DNA of 64,000 nt, taken from the NCBI RefSeq assembly GCF_021462225.1, contig NC_061804.1, positions 41,479,975 to 41,543,974 of the forward strand, written 5' to 3'. Position numbers and translations under genes: made by a program. Origin of the DNA: Girardinichthys multiradiatus. Taxonomy: Eukaryota > Chordata > Actinopteri > Cyprinodontiformes > Goodeidae. This document shows positions 1 through 11,182 of this stretch, in pieces (position 1 is the stretch's first letter; each line of letters begins with the position of its first letter). The notes under the pieces are model-generated. The model was not told where the DNA came from. It did not search any database and saw only the letters and a program-made list of their open reading frames with translations.

Positions 1-620
1 GACAAGACTGGCTGCTAAGCTAACCGAGCATTTGGACTGGGAATTTCCACGCTTTTTCCAGAGTCTCGAACGCAGGACGATAAAACAGAGCTAAATAAAT
101 TACAAGAAAGGCTGGATAGCGTAGAAAGGAGGAGACTTCTGTGAAGTCTAGAAAACAGTGGTTTGACAAAGGAGAGACACATTTTTCTTTTTAAAGTTAG
201 AAAATCATGCAATCATGCAAAATTGAATACAGTTACTCAGTTAAGAATAGAAGAAGTGGTAACTGATGACCTGGAAAATGCTTCATAGGTTCTATCAAAA
301 TAACCGCTACCTTCAGAGACTTTATTAATGTAATCTCTATTTTCTGTGAGGCTGATAGGTAAACAATAGTTCATTTATTCGGGTATTGCTTATTTACAAA
401 ACATCTCTGGAGCAGACTTTCATGTTTTATTTTGTCACATTTCCTCTAATGTTTCCTTATACTGGAAAAATTTTTGAGAGTAAGCTCCATTCTCACTTTT
501 ATGTTAACCTGCTTATTTTAATGTCCAAATATATTCACAAATACAAGTTCTCAGATCCCAGGCCAAATTTTACTGACTGACTTTTGTATAGAAAGCACTA
601 TATTTTCTTAATAATGGACA
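1..620 (+). mobile_element. L1/Tx1-type LINE relic (two degraded segments)
   Basis: Plus-strand reading frames, broken by stops and shifts, resemble the region before the reverse transcriptase of L1/Tx1-type LINEs (about 90-230) and then the cysteine/His-containing C-terminal region (about 370-590, residues like IVHLF then a W). The second part matches, by eye, the sequence near 33540-33700 in this window, where the same phrase for an 'ETIVHLFW' tract occurs. Most of the reverse transcriptase is missing between the two parts, so this is a deletion derivative. It lies downstream of, or in a long last intron of, the ppp1r14a-like gene. The family is an inference; no intact ORF remains. Confidence 0.4.
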
Positions 621-1917
621 GCAACAATAAAACATGTAGTTTTTTAACCTTAAAATATTCTTTAATTTTGTGTGTTTGACAGTTTTGAAAGCCCTTGCAT
701 TTAATGTTTAAGGGTATAAATCAAGTTGTATTTTGCTTTTCTTAGTATTCCTTTCTATGTTCTTGTTGTCATCAAGATGTACATGTACTCCTTAGAGCAA
801 AATACTCTAAGGAGGAAAAATAAAGTACAGCCTCATTCAAGCCTACGGTTTTGTGTAACAGGTTATATTAAAATTATCTGTTCTTAATAAAGTTCTAAAA
901 CTATTTACCTTGAGTACTTTGTACACTTACCATAAGTGTACAAAGACATACAACAGATTCCACACTGTCATTATTCAACAAATTACGATAAAGCCAGAAA
1001 AGGAGAAGCTATAATGAGAGCACATCATATCTTCAGCAGTGACTTCAAATCATTTTCTGTAGGACTTTATTGGTCTCATATCACTGTGGAGGAATTTTAG
1101 ACCACTCACCTTTATAACATGGGTGCAGATGCTTGATATTCGCAGGTATGTGTTGTTGTGGAATTTTCTTATCAAAGTGGGTAGAAGTTGACTCATAACA
1201 AGAGAAAATCCGGACTTTGTCTTATAAGTTTTATTCAAAGGCATTCAGCGTTTGAAGACCCTGACACTGAGGTTAGTCAGTGAAACAGAGCCACGAACAG
1301 AAATCACAAACAGTATTTATACCAAAAATGAGGGTGTTATCTCAACTTCAAAGAGTTTTAGAAATATGGCCCCTAGACCCTCCCCGGGTCAGAGTTAACA
1401 AAGTTATTTATGAGGGCACCCATCTACCTTCCCTTGAAATATACACTTCAGGAAGTGTTAACCATAAAACTCTCCAGCATTTGAATTTAGAGTCCATCTG
1501 GTCTAAATAACAGAACACTAATAAAACACAGAGGTCAGAGGAGAGAGGTGAAGGGAATATCAGAGCACTTTAAAAGAATTTTCCATTACAGTGTTTTTGT
1601 ACAGCTCCTTTAAAGTCCATCCAAAGCATTTGGAATTTGATTTTGACTGGGCCGTTAAAAATCCTTGATTTTCTTGGCAATTTGCTACGGTGTCTGAGTT
1701 CAGTATCCTGTTGATGATTCAGTTTGAGACAAGTTTCTGCTGTCATACACATGGCCTCACATTTAATTTAAGCTCCTTTACCCTCAAAACAAGCCCAATC
1801 CATCAGCCTTCCTGCACCGTGCTCGACAGCTGGTACGAGGTGTTTGTTCTGACATGCTGTGCTTGATTTTCATCAAGCTAGGTGTATTTTGGACAAGCAT
1901 CTTTAATTTGGTCTCAT
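621..1917. other. AT-rich non-coding stretch, no gene seen
   Basis: No credible ORF or splice pair on either strand. Around 1060-1110 there is a phrase (a 'CTGTGGAGGAATTTT' tract) that also occurs at 20582-20598 inside a Tc1-like relic, so a small Tc1-type fragment may be present here. Confidence 0.3.
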
Positions 1918-1918
1918 T

Positions 1919-1976
1919 TGTCCATAGGAAATTGCTTCAGACGTATTATGGTTAATTTTGCTGTCTTTTGCAAACC
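1919..1976 (+). repeat. Dispersed repeat, copy 1 (about 58 bp)
   Basis: Begins GTCCATAGGAAATTGCTTC and is nearly identical to 3455-3513 in the same orientation, differing at only a few positions. The right edge here runs into a perfect hairpin. Family unknown; too short for a gene. Confidence 0.6.
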
Positions 1977-1987
1977 TAAGTTGAGCT

Positions 1988-2031
1988 GCTGTTTTCTTTT
2001 TTAAAAAAAAAAAAAAAAAAAAGAAAACAGC
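1988..2031. repeat. Perfect inverted repeat around a poly-A/T tract
   Basis: GCTGTTTTCTTTTTT is followed by a run of 20 A and then GAAAACAGC, so the outer bases pair perfectly and T6 pairs with A within the run. It could be a small foldback remnant or the fused ends of two inverted poly-A tails. Confidence 0.7.
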
Positions 2032-2877
2032 TAATTTTTGCTGGCAACCCATCTGTCTTTTTTTCTTGCTTGTCCTGTCAAAGCTTGACATTTCACAACA
2101 TGTTTTTTCTTTTCCACTGTCATTGCTGTTGTCTTCCCACCTTGGAATTATGTTATCACGCATCTGCACTGAGGTAGCCAAAGGAAGGATTCAGAGCGTA
2201 GTCAAGACACCACACAAGATCACCAGCTGCCATCTTCCGTCCCTGACAGACATGTTTATTAACCTACCACTGTCTCAGAAGACCACACAAAATTACCAAG
2301 GACAGTGCACACCCCGAGTTTGGAGTGTTAGACCTGTTGCCCTCTAGGAGGCGCTAGGGGTGCATCAAATCAAAAACCAGCAGGCAGAAGAACAATGTCT
2401 TTTCAAAGGCCATAAACCACTTTTAACTCATACATGCACTGACCCCCACAAATATCTCCCTTCCCCAACAACTTCACCCAAGGGACTCCCTCCCACTAAC
2501 AACAAAGCAATATTTTCATGTTCATTTGTGGTATATATTTTTTATATTTTTAACTCTTAGTGTTTGTTTACCTTTAAACTTAGAGATCTCCACACTGCAA
2601 GGAGCAGCTTTTTAATCTCATTGTACATCTATATAATGACAATAAAGGTATTCTAGTCTATTCGACCTGTAAAGCTTTGATTTTCACTCAAAGCTGTTCC
2701 ACTCTGGCAGCTCCTTTGCTGGGTAAATAATAGCAGTGTGGAATTTGTTGATTGATTTTGCAACCTTAAGGTCAGATTTGAGTAATTTTAGAATCTTGTA
2801 AATACTTGATCATTTTATACTGATATGTAAAACCCTGGAACTGAAATAGGGTAAAACATCTAATATCCAAATGAATT

Positions 2878-3200
2878 AAATTCAGTTTTATTTATATAGC
2901 GCCAATTCACATGTCATCTCAAGGCCCTTTACAAATTCAATTCAATCGAATCATACAGATTTCAAGTCAAATAAATACATTCCAATTAATCCTAACTATC
3001 AAACAGTGCAGTCAGATTCAGTTTATTATTCTAACTGGTTAAAAGTTTTTCTATTTAAGGAAACCCAGCAGATTGCATCCAGTCAGTGACTTGTAGCATT
3101 CACTCCTCCTGGATGAGCATGTAGAGACAGTGGACAGTTGCATGCATTGACTTTGCAGCAATCCCTCATACTGAGCATACTTGTTGCGACAGTGGAGAGC
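2878..3200 (-). mobile_element. L2-type LINE 3'-end fragment
   Basis: Starts with the teleost repeat phrase 'TTATTTATATAGCGCCAATT' and continues through tracts that are repeated in the same order at 21845-22135 (minus-oriented LINE) and in reverse complement at 38335-39310. It is the 3' untranslated end of the same L2-type family, here lacking any coding part. It lies in or beyond the 3' part of the ppp1r14a-like gene. Homology runs on with gaps to about 3200 and then fades. Confidence 0.65.
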
Positions 3201-3454
3201 ATTATTACAATATTGGTGTATTATTTAGGCTTTGTTAAACTGAAAAAAATCAGTTGGTCTCAGATAACACTGGTTCTTTCAAGCACTCAGCAATGTGACC
3301 GGCCTTGCTCTTTCATGAAGTTAAAGACATCATGGGACTGTTGTTATTTTTAGCATTTATTTCCTAAAAAGGACAATTAGTTAAACTATGCCTGTTCTGT
3401 ACTCGGTTACAGTAAAATGTGAGACTTACAGCCTGCTGAGAAAGAAATCGAAAT

Positions 3455-3514
3455 TGTCCATAGGAAATTGCTTCAGAGGTATTATGGTTAATTTTACCGT
3501 CCTTTGCAAACCAC
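3455..3514 (+). repeat. Dispersed repeat, copy 2
   Basis: Near-copy of 1919-1976, same orientation. The sequence on both sides differs between the two copies, so the shared unit is short. Confidence 0.6.
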
Positions 3515-4377
3515 ATGTGTTGTGTTGTGGACACAATACAAACGGAGGCAGGACAAAAAGCAACCCAGTTATTAAAAAAACTGACAGCACACTTTCAGGG
3601 GACATGAACATTACTAAACCTTAGAGTTTCTTCTACATCTGACTGTTGGTGCAACAGTTCCTTTAGCCAGTGTGCACATTTACACATTTGCACAAAATGT
3701 ATAAGGATAAACATAAAGAGCTCAACACGCAGCTTTATGACCATTTAAACATATGTGCAGAGCTGATATCATTGGTCTTTTTATTCTGTGTGTTCTTTTT
3801 ATTTGATGGTGGCTAAAATTCACAGCATCCACAGATTTTAAGCATTCTCTCCTTGTTTACTTTGAGCAAAGAATGTGACCATGTTTGAATTTACTCACAC
3901 AGATGAACTTCACTCTAATTTCAAATAGACCTTAAAAACTGATTTAGGAACCGAAAAGGTCTTCTTCTTGGAAGAAAGCATTTAATGCCCATCTTTTTCA
4001 GGACAAAAAACTATTTTCATGGGAAAGAAATATTTATAGTCCTTTTTGTTTGTGTTTAAACATGACTGAATAATAAACCTGCTCTCAGTAAAAACACCAG
4101 AAGCTGCAGTGTTTGTTGACTTTTTCCGGTGACTGAACCTATATCCAGGCCACTGCAAGAATAATGTGTGACTCCAGAAAGACTTGTTTCTGCATTAAAA
4201 TTGAGGCAAGGGAGTACAGAAAGCCATTGTTGAGGCAGTTGAAGAACTGCAGGATGAGAATTTAAATGCTCCAATTTCAGTTTAGCTGTGTCTGTGTGTA
4301 TGTGAGTTTGCGAGCTATGCACAGTGCCAAAGGTGCTTAAAATGCATAGAATGAGTAAAATTATTCTTAAATCTTAC
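3515..4377. other. Non-coding flank or last intron of the ppp1r14a-like gene
   Basis: I searched the minus strand here for the missing final exon of the PP1-inhibitor gene (a short segment shaped like FI-x-E-L-L-x-K-L) and did not find it. No other gene is seen. Confidence 0.4.
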
Positions 4378-7300
4378 CTCTGTGTTGTTACTGCAGTTAT
4401 GGAGGAGCTCCTGTTAGAAAATGGAATAATATCACAGACTTACAAATCACCAGATTTCTGGTATTATGAGAATACAGTAATATATTCTTAAATGTGACTA
4501 TTGGAGGAGCTGTTAAATAATATAAACTCACTCAACATGAACATAATATACCAAACACAGAAAATCACTAAAATATGTGACATGTCATGTTACCTTTAAC
4601 TTTTGGATTCGCTCCTCATCAGTACGCAGATCAATCAGGTCATCAATGTTCACCTCCTCTGGCATGTCACTCTCCTGATGTTAATGAAGAAAAAGCCAAA
4701 TGTTTGAACACAGGATAAGGCAAAACATGAAAAGACAGTAAAACACACAGAGACAGATAAAGAAAACAATCTCCTGCTCTCTGCAATTCATGACAAACCT
4801 ACAAACTACAACACATGCTGAACGTTAGTAAACCATTTAACTAAAATATTTCAGCTTCTCAACCATTCAAACTACTAAGAAAAAGTTCATTCACTTTAAT
4901 CTAATGGTTTCTTAGATAAAAAAACGACTTTACTTTTATGTCTGTTAAGGTAACAGGTTGTCCCAGTCTCATGTTTGTGCATGAAGGAAACAAAGGGCTT
5001 TACACGTGAATGAAGAAAACGTGACTTCAAAATCAACAAAGTGAGGCTGGAGAGCCCTGTATGGAGTCATATATTAACTGTCTTATCTTTTGCAGAAGTA
5101 TAAACTAATGCAACCAAAAGAAATGATGTATGATGATTTTCTATTTTATATACAAGTATTGAATGAAATGAGTGATCTTTGATAATCAAGTTAAAACATA
5201 TATAAATAGTAATATGATTGAAATATGATTGTGAACTGATGACTAAAATAAAACATTAAGGTTTAGAGATTCTTAATCAGCTATATATGAAAGATATATA
5301 ATGTTAATCAATTGTGTTGTATGAATAAGAAATGATGACGTTGAAGTAATGGTTTTAAAATATAAATGAAGTTAAGGCTGTAACTAAAGGTTTGAGCACC
5401 ACCCATGTAAGAATTAAAGCCACCGTTTAAGTGGAAGTGTAATGTTGAGTGAGTCAGGAATAGAGCAGATGTTGAGGAATTGGGGAAGTGACAGCCATAG
5501 CTCTGAAGGATGATGACTGAGGCGAGGGCGCAGGTCAGAGGAGAGGTCAGCAGACGGCTCAGGACTGAGGTGATGATGGCGTGTCTGATATGCACACGAC
5601 TCGGGGAATTCCAAAGAAAAGATCACCTTATGTGACGGGTGACCAATGGGACAGCCATGGCAACAACTACTGGCCAATAATTACAAAGAGTTTGGTGAAA
5701 ATGCGCTATACAATGGGCAAGAATAGAGGAACTAGTTGGTTGTTTCCTTATATGTCCAAAAAACGTCCAAAAACATACTTGGCAATAAAGCTTTTCTGAT
5801 TGTGATTCTGATTGTTTCCTCGCAGAAGATCAGCGAACAAGATCGGACAGAGAAAGACACTGCAGATGAATCAGAGGACCAGAGACACAGCCCAGCTGAT
5901 AATCTGCATTAAAAAGAGGATCAACCCGTGTGCCCTGAAATGACTGTGCCTCAAAATTGAGATTCTGATTTCTTCTATTGCCTTTGTACCCAGACAGCTG
6001 ACGTGATCAACTGATTGCTCTAGTTTTCAGTCTTCTGGAAGTCCTGAATCAACCTCAGTTAAAACTCTAGGGTTTCCTTCAACTCTTCAGCCACTGGAAG
6101 TTACTGTTTTCTGAGACATATGACAACAATGTTCCTGTTTGACCATCGAAACCTGGAGCATCAGTGTCTTTCCACTTAGAGGAAGAAAACTGAAGATTTA
6201 AGTTGCTTTGGTGTCAAGAAAATCCACTCGTTTCACGAAGAAACATCCCCATCGGGTACATGGATGAGCCTCCATCTTCAAAGCTTCTCCAAACTCACTA
6301 GTTTCAGCATCAGAGAAAGACAGGTTGATTTGATTGATTCATTTCTATTATTGAAATTATTATGTGTTGCTGAATTTAAACTGTTACTGACCCCTGCTAA
6401 AGCGTTACTAATTAAAGAAAGCATATCAGAATTCTAGATAAATTGTGGACATTCAATTATTTGAGTCACCTTATTTTTGTTTTTTCCGTTGGTGGTAAAA
6501 AGTCTTGCCTGGTTCTAAAAGATTTTAGGGTTTTATGGGCTCCCTTACACCAAACTTGTTAAAACAGCGCCCTGGGGCTTGTGCCGAGTCACTGAAATTA
6601 ACCTAACCCATATACCAAGAGTCAGTTGTAATATTAGGGAATGAGCAGCCGTTAACAGAAGTGACTGGCAAGGGTTGGATGACTTCTGTGTGCTTCTCGG
6701 TTGTCCAGACCACCAGTTGAAGGGTGAGACTTCCGGATGTGGCTGGTAGAGGTTAGGCGTGTCATTTCCAGACACCAGCTTAAACAGATCCTTCAGTAAA
6801 CCTGCTTAGTGAAACCTTTCAGGTTTAGGGAATCCCAGACCTGTTGGATGGAGAGCTGGATTGAGCAATCCCCTTATAAATAGGGAAGTAGGAGGGAGGG
6901 GTTAGTTCATTGGACAAGGAAAAAAAATAAATAAATAAATAAAAGAAAAAAAGAAAATAATAATAATAATAATAAATATATATATATATACCAGTTTCTG
7001 GATGTTTTATGATGTGGTCCAAAACCTAAAACACTTTGGCCAATCAATAAAGTTGTCCTATAGATCTTTCTGCCAGAGCTGCAGTAACTTTGACCATTTT
7101 AAACATTTCTCTTGCTTGAGTTGCTCTGAGGTTACAGTCATTTCCAAAAACCGCTTAAAGTCAATGTGCTCCAAACATCTATAGGCTCAGGAGGCAGAAT
7201 AGAAACATTTGCAAAATACTGTAACAAAGGCCTGTTCTGTTTAAACAAACAGCCGTTGTACAAGCAGAAAACCCAGCCATCCACACCACTGGACTGGGCT

Positions 7301-8331
7301 TCTTCGTCTGTGAGATCGGGATCTTGGCACAAGCAGGGCTGCAGTTCTACAGAACAGCCCATTTGTTCTATTTCTGTTCTCTGTGGAAAGGATTCTTTCT
7401 GTAAAACAAGAGGAATAACCATGAAGCACTTCTTGCAGCCAGAAATTACTTTTGCACCTTTAATATAACAGGAAATGCATGTTTAGGCTGTGATGATAAG
7501 GAGTGCAGGTAAAAGAAAACCTTGTCCTGCAGAACAGCCTTATCATTGTAATCTAAATTCTGTTGTCTGAAAATCCAGTAAGTCTGCTTTCACAAACAAA
7601 CTCAGCAAGGCGCACCCTTTTCCCTGCATTTGCTGATATTTATCTGCAATATGTATAGTTTTTATAATTTTGTCAGTGTATAGCAACAAAAACATCCTGA
7701 TTCTGAATCAGGATCAGGATGCTTTTGTTGCTTTGTGAGACGTTCCAACCCCCTTAGCTGTCTCAGGGGCTAGATGAATACAGTTTACCTCCTGGAACTC
7801 CCCCCCTGCTCATTTCCCCTTCCATCTCTTCAGTCACCCCTCAGTCTTTCCCGTGATGTCCATGTAAGGGCAGAAAGTCCCATGTCAGATGCAGATCTAT
7901 GAGAGGGACACGGCCCTTTTTGTACAAAGAATGCCTGGCCTTGTAAGGAGATCAAAGATCACTGGAACCTTGGGGAGTCTCAGGGGTGGAATATATCTCC
8001 CAGGAACCTTCATTCATTTTATAACAACTCTTTATCTTGTGTTAGAGGATCTACGCATTGGATTCATTTCGTATCTGTGACAGTTTTAATTAAATGGCGT
8101 GGTGATAAAGAGGCATCAGCAGCATGCAGCTGTGAGACCCACCTGACCCCTGTACAGCCGGTCCAGGCTCTCGTCGATCCACTTCTCCACGTCCAGCCGC
8201 CTCTGCAGCTCCTTCCTGTTGTACTTCACTGTGACCCGGGCATGCCTCTTCGGGATGTTTCCACCGGGCTCCGGGTCTGAAAGAAGCTCATCGTTTTCTT
8301 CAAGCGTCGTCCCGCTGCCGTCAGTTGCCAT
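4378..8331 (-). CDS. ppp1r14a: ppp1r14a-like (CPI-17 family) PP1 inhibitor, three exons, 3' end missing
   Basis: Inhibitor of protein phosphatase 1; mammalian CPI-17 acts on myosin phosphatase in smooth muscle once phosphorylated. Coding exons, read on the minus strand, are 8331-8143 (63 codons from ATG; donor GTGGGT), 4674-4594 (27 codons) and 4410-4378 (11 codons; donor GTAAG). All junctions are phase 0 with AG/GT borders. Exon 1 carries the PHIN-domain signature RHARVTVKYNRKELQRRLDV at residues 29-48, including the threonine that in CPI-17 is the activating site (the T of RVTVKY). Exon 2 gives EESDMPEEVNIDDL-like residues, and exon 3 gives ELLHNCSNNTE, matching the family order. The last exon, expected to read like FI-x-EL-x-KL, was not found, so it either lies beyond the left edge or is lost. 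RHARVTVKY and LDVEKWID favour the A paralogue over B/C. Paralogue a or b of fish cannot be decided. Confidence 0.88.
4675..7682. other. Intron 1 of the ppp1r14a-like gene, left part
   Basis: No independent gene seen. A LINE-type 3' tail (AATAAAGCTTTTCTGATTGTGATTCTGATTG region, about 5785-5815, plus sense) and an A/T-rich simple tract (6918-6990, TAATAA and TATA units) are present. ORFs here have no recognisable domain. Confidence 0.4.
7683..7731. repeat. 49-nt near-perfect hairpin
   Basis: AGCAACAAAAACATCCTGAT is answered by its reverse complement with one mismatch at 7712-7731, with a loop of about 9 nt. It lies in intron 1 of the ppp1r14a-like gene. It is short for a typical pre-miRNA and may be a small foldback remnant. 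Confidence 0.75.
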
Positions 8332-8470
8332 TGCTGCTGTGCTGCTCTCGCTTGTTGTTTTGCTGGACAGCGCAGCGCTAGGAGGCGACAGCAGCGGCTC
8401 TGCAGGCTGTCCGGATGTTTATGTGGGGGTGGGACAATTATTTGCCTCGCCCAGTTAAAGAACCTCTGCC
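8332..8470 (-). promoter_or_regulatory. Probable 5'UTR/promoter of the ppp1r14a-like gene
   Basis: The 140 bp upstream of the start codon are much more G+C and CpG rich (GCAGCGCTAGGAGGCGACAG) than the flanks, as expected of a CpG-type vertebrate promoter. No TATA box is seen. Position is inferred only from composition and location. Confidence 0.35.
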
Positions 8471-8821
8471 AGTTCGTGGCCCTATTTCGTTACTACTGTT
8501 TCCTCCATTCCTACTTCTCTTGCGTAGCCTACCTGCAGGTAGAAATGACTTCCATGGAAAAACGCCGTAACCTACCTAAACAATTGCGTATCTTTTTATT
8601 TTTTGTTATTTATTTATGTATTATTATAATTATAAAGACAAATTGTAATTAAAATGCTCAAATATCACGTACAACTTAAAACTTTGTTTTATACTCTATT
8701 AACATTCATCGTGGTTATCCCCGTTTGGACCAGTTGGATTTGGTCAAATGTGACCGAGTTTGACCAAAAATACTTTACAAGAGTACTTTACAATCCTTGG
8801 TCGTCAACGAGGTGCGAAACT

Positions 8822-9480
8822 GTGGGGTGCCATTCATAAAGGTACACAGTCAATAAGTGACAGCAATATTTTGAGTTATTTAGCCTGTCATAAAGAGAAA
8901 AATGGGGGTTAATTTTTCAAAGTCATACTTTCACCATGTCATTTATCCATTTATAAATGTCACAGTTCCAAACTAAATATTTAATTAGCAAGTTGAATAT
9001 TTAGTTTACAAACTAAATATTTAATTAGCAAGTTGAATATTTAGTCCACAAACTAAATATTTAGCTCCAAATTAAATATTTAGTTTACAAACTTTATAGT
9101 CTGCAAACTAACAATTTAGTTTCGAACTAATGTTTAGGGCCAAGCTACGTATTTAGTCTGCAAACTAAATATTTAGTTTCAAACTAAATATTTAACCTCC
9201 TGCTAAATATTACGTTTGAGAACTAAATATTTTGCTTGCTAAATATTAAATTTGCAAACTAACTGTTCACTTTACAAGATCGTTCGCAAACTATTTAGTT
9301 TCAAACCAAATGTTTAGGCTAAATATTTATCCTGCTAACTAAATATTTAGTTTGGAACTGTAACATTTATGAATATATAAATGACATGGTGAAAGTATGA
9401 GTAAAATATTAACCCCCATTTTTTTGTCCTATGACAGGTTAAATAACTCAAAATATTGCTGTTACAAATGGCTCCCCATA
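8822..9480. mobile_element. Foldback element with a palindromic AT-rich core
   Basis: The ends are inverted repeats of about 130-150 bp: left arm about 8822-8975 and right arm about 9345-9480. Both contain AGCAATATTTTGAGTTATTT, a GGGGGTTAAT tract, ATACTTTCACCATGTCATTT and CAGTTCCAAACTAAATATTT in mirror order. Between the arms lies a 370-bp array of loosely repeated, individually palindromic units of the type AACTAAATATTTAGTT and TTTGCAAACTAAA. There is no ORF of its own. The structure fits a non-autonomous DNA transposon (foldback/MITE). The superfamily cannot be set because the target duplication is unclear. Confidence 0.8.
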
Positions 9481-10008
9481 TAAAACAACCGCTCGGAATA
9501 TACAAATTTACGCATTCTGGGTAGATATACGCATACCTTCCACGGTTAATGGGACCATTTCGTACCTGAAAAGGTCTGGCACATAATGACCTAAACTGCA
9601 GGTCTAGCAAGATAAACAGAGAAAAAGACAAGCACCTATTGTTTAACCTATTGTAACTTTTCAATTTATGGCATAACATTCCTTCTGCTGAAAGGTATTC
9701 ATCTTTGAATTTTGAAAGCTACAATAACATCACCCCACCTGTGGACCAATCTGTTTGTAGAACGTTATAATTTATAGATCAAACCATAAAAAATGAATAA
9801 AATGGGATTACTGAATAAGAATGAAATTTAGGTTGAAAACTGCATGAAAACATACAGTTTCCAGAAGTGCTCTGACCCGTGAAACTTCTAAACTTCAGAA
9901 GTTACTTAAGATAAATTTAGAAGCTGCAAAACACTTGACCTAATCTAGACCTTCCAGCAGGACAATGACCTTAAACACACAGCCAGAGCTACAATGGAAT
10001 CGTTTAGA
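9481..10008. other. Intergenic, nothing recognised
   Basis: AT-rich DNA between the foldback element and a hAT-type fragment. No gene or repeat could be named. Confidence 0.4.
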
Positions 10009-10175
10009 TCAGGGGTCTCCAACTCCAGTTTTCAAGAGCAACTGCCTGCTCCAACAGATCTGAATCAAATGATTGAATTATCTTTTCAACATGCCATCAA
10101 GTTTGTCAAAGGCCTGGTAATGAGCCATTCATTTGATTCAGGTGTGTTAGTGGTACAACGCTATAAATCACTTCT
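10009..10175 (+). mobile_element. hAT-type MITE, degraded partial copy
   Basis: Begins CAGGGGTCTCCAACTCCAGT and continues with GAATCAAATGATTGAATTA, a TTTGTCAAAGGCCTGG tract, GAGCCATT and TTTGATTCAGGTGTGTTAG, the same order as the better-preserved copy at 27906-28124. The far terminal repeat is lost. Confidence 0.65.
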
Positions 10176-11182
10176 CAGAATTTGCCCCCAAATAAACCAA
10201 GCAACACCTACAACCACATAATCACTGTTTTTTCACATCTTAATGTGATCATTTGTTTTTCAAAATAAACTGATAACACTGATTCTTTTTCCACTGTTGA
10301 ATAAAATGACTATGGAAAAATAACTGGTAGATAAATGATTAATTGGGATAGATATTACAGCTCTAAAATGCACTTTCTTAAATACTCTGGCTAAACAAAA
10401 AGTTACCTTTGGCACCTTTACCAATCAGAACATGACAACTATAATCTCATGGTGCAATATTGTGTAGCAGGGGGCTAAAGACAGAACCGCTTTATAGCAA
10501 ATCTTTTATTCCACATCACACACAACATGAACTTAAATAACATGAACGGAAATATGTAACAGAACACAAACTTTGGCATGAACTTAAAATGGCACATGAT
10601 CAGTAACATATTATAGTGTATATATCATTCGGAGAAGTGGCTCCTTATATCCCCACACATTTATCTTTGGGATATTTCACATATCCACATGCAACATCAA
10701 ACGTCAGTCTGCAATCAGCATCATATAAATATATCTCTTCATCTGTGACAATCAAAGTGAAGCCATTAACACAAATTTATCAAATAAATAAATATAAAGA
10801 ATAAAAAAATGATGGTGCGCACAACAAGGAAAAAATGGTCAAAGGAAGATTGAAAAGCAAAACAAAACTTAAAAAAAAAAAAAAAAGGAAAAGTGAATGT
10901 GTTGAAAATATATTGCTTCATCCTGAATTTGGTTTGTGTAGTAGGTCCTGTCAGTGGCGGGTTACATGATTTTCTCTTTGGGTCTTAAACATTAAAGAAC
11001 ACGGCCCCATAAAAGTTTCAAAAATCTTGTAAATTATCATCAGTTCATGTGTACAAGAACTTTACTTTTTATATTGACATTTCTATCTGTTTATGCTTTT
11101 GCTCCTCTCTTCAAAAAGAGAGAAAAGCAACAAGTGCTAAAATGTTTTTCCCCTGTTTCAACATTTTTGTTTTGTCCAAGTT
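10176..11182. other. 3' flank/3'UTR of deltaC
   Basis: AT-rich, no coding potential seen. It should contain the 3'UTR of the minus-strand deltaC gene. Reverse-complement AATAAA signals (TTTATT) occur, for example near 10505, but the true poly-A site is not decidable. Confidence 0.4.

Noticed and set aside
4200..4260. Candidate last exon of ppp1r14a (after a CTGCAG acceptor on the minus strand)
   Set aside because: Reads FFNCLNNGF, not the FI-x-EL-x-KL pattern of the family.
7002..7468. Overlapping 60-100-codon ORFs on both strands
   Set aside because: No domain, no splice signals joining them to known exons, located in an intron.
9347..9679. 110-codon minus ORF
   Set aside because: Starts inside the foldback arm and runs into AT-rich intergenic DNA; no recognisable domain.
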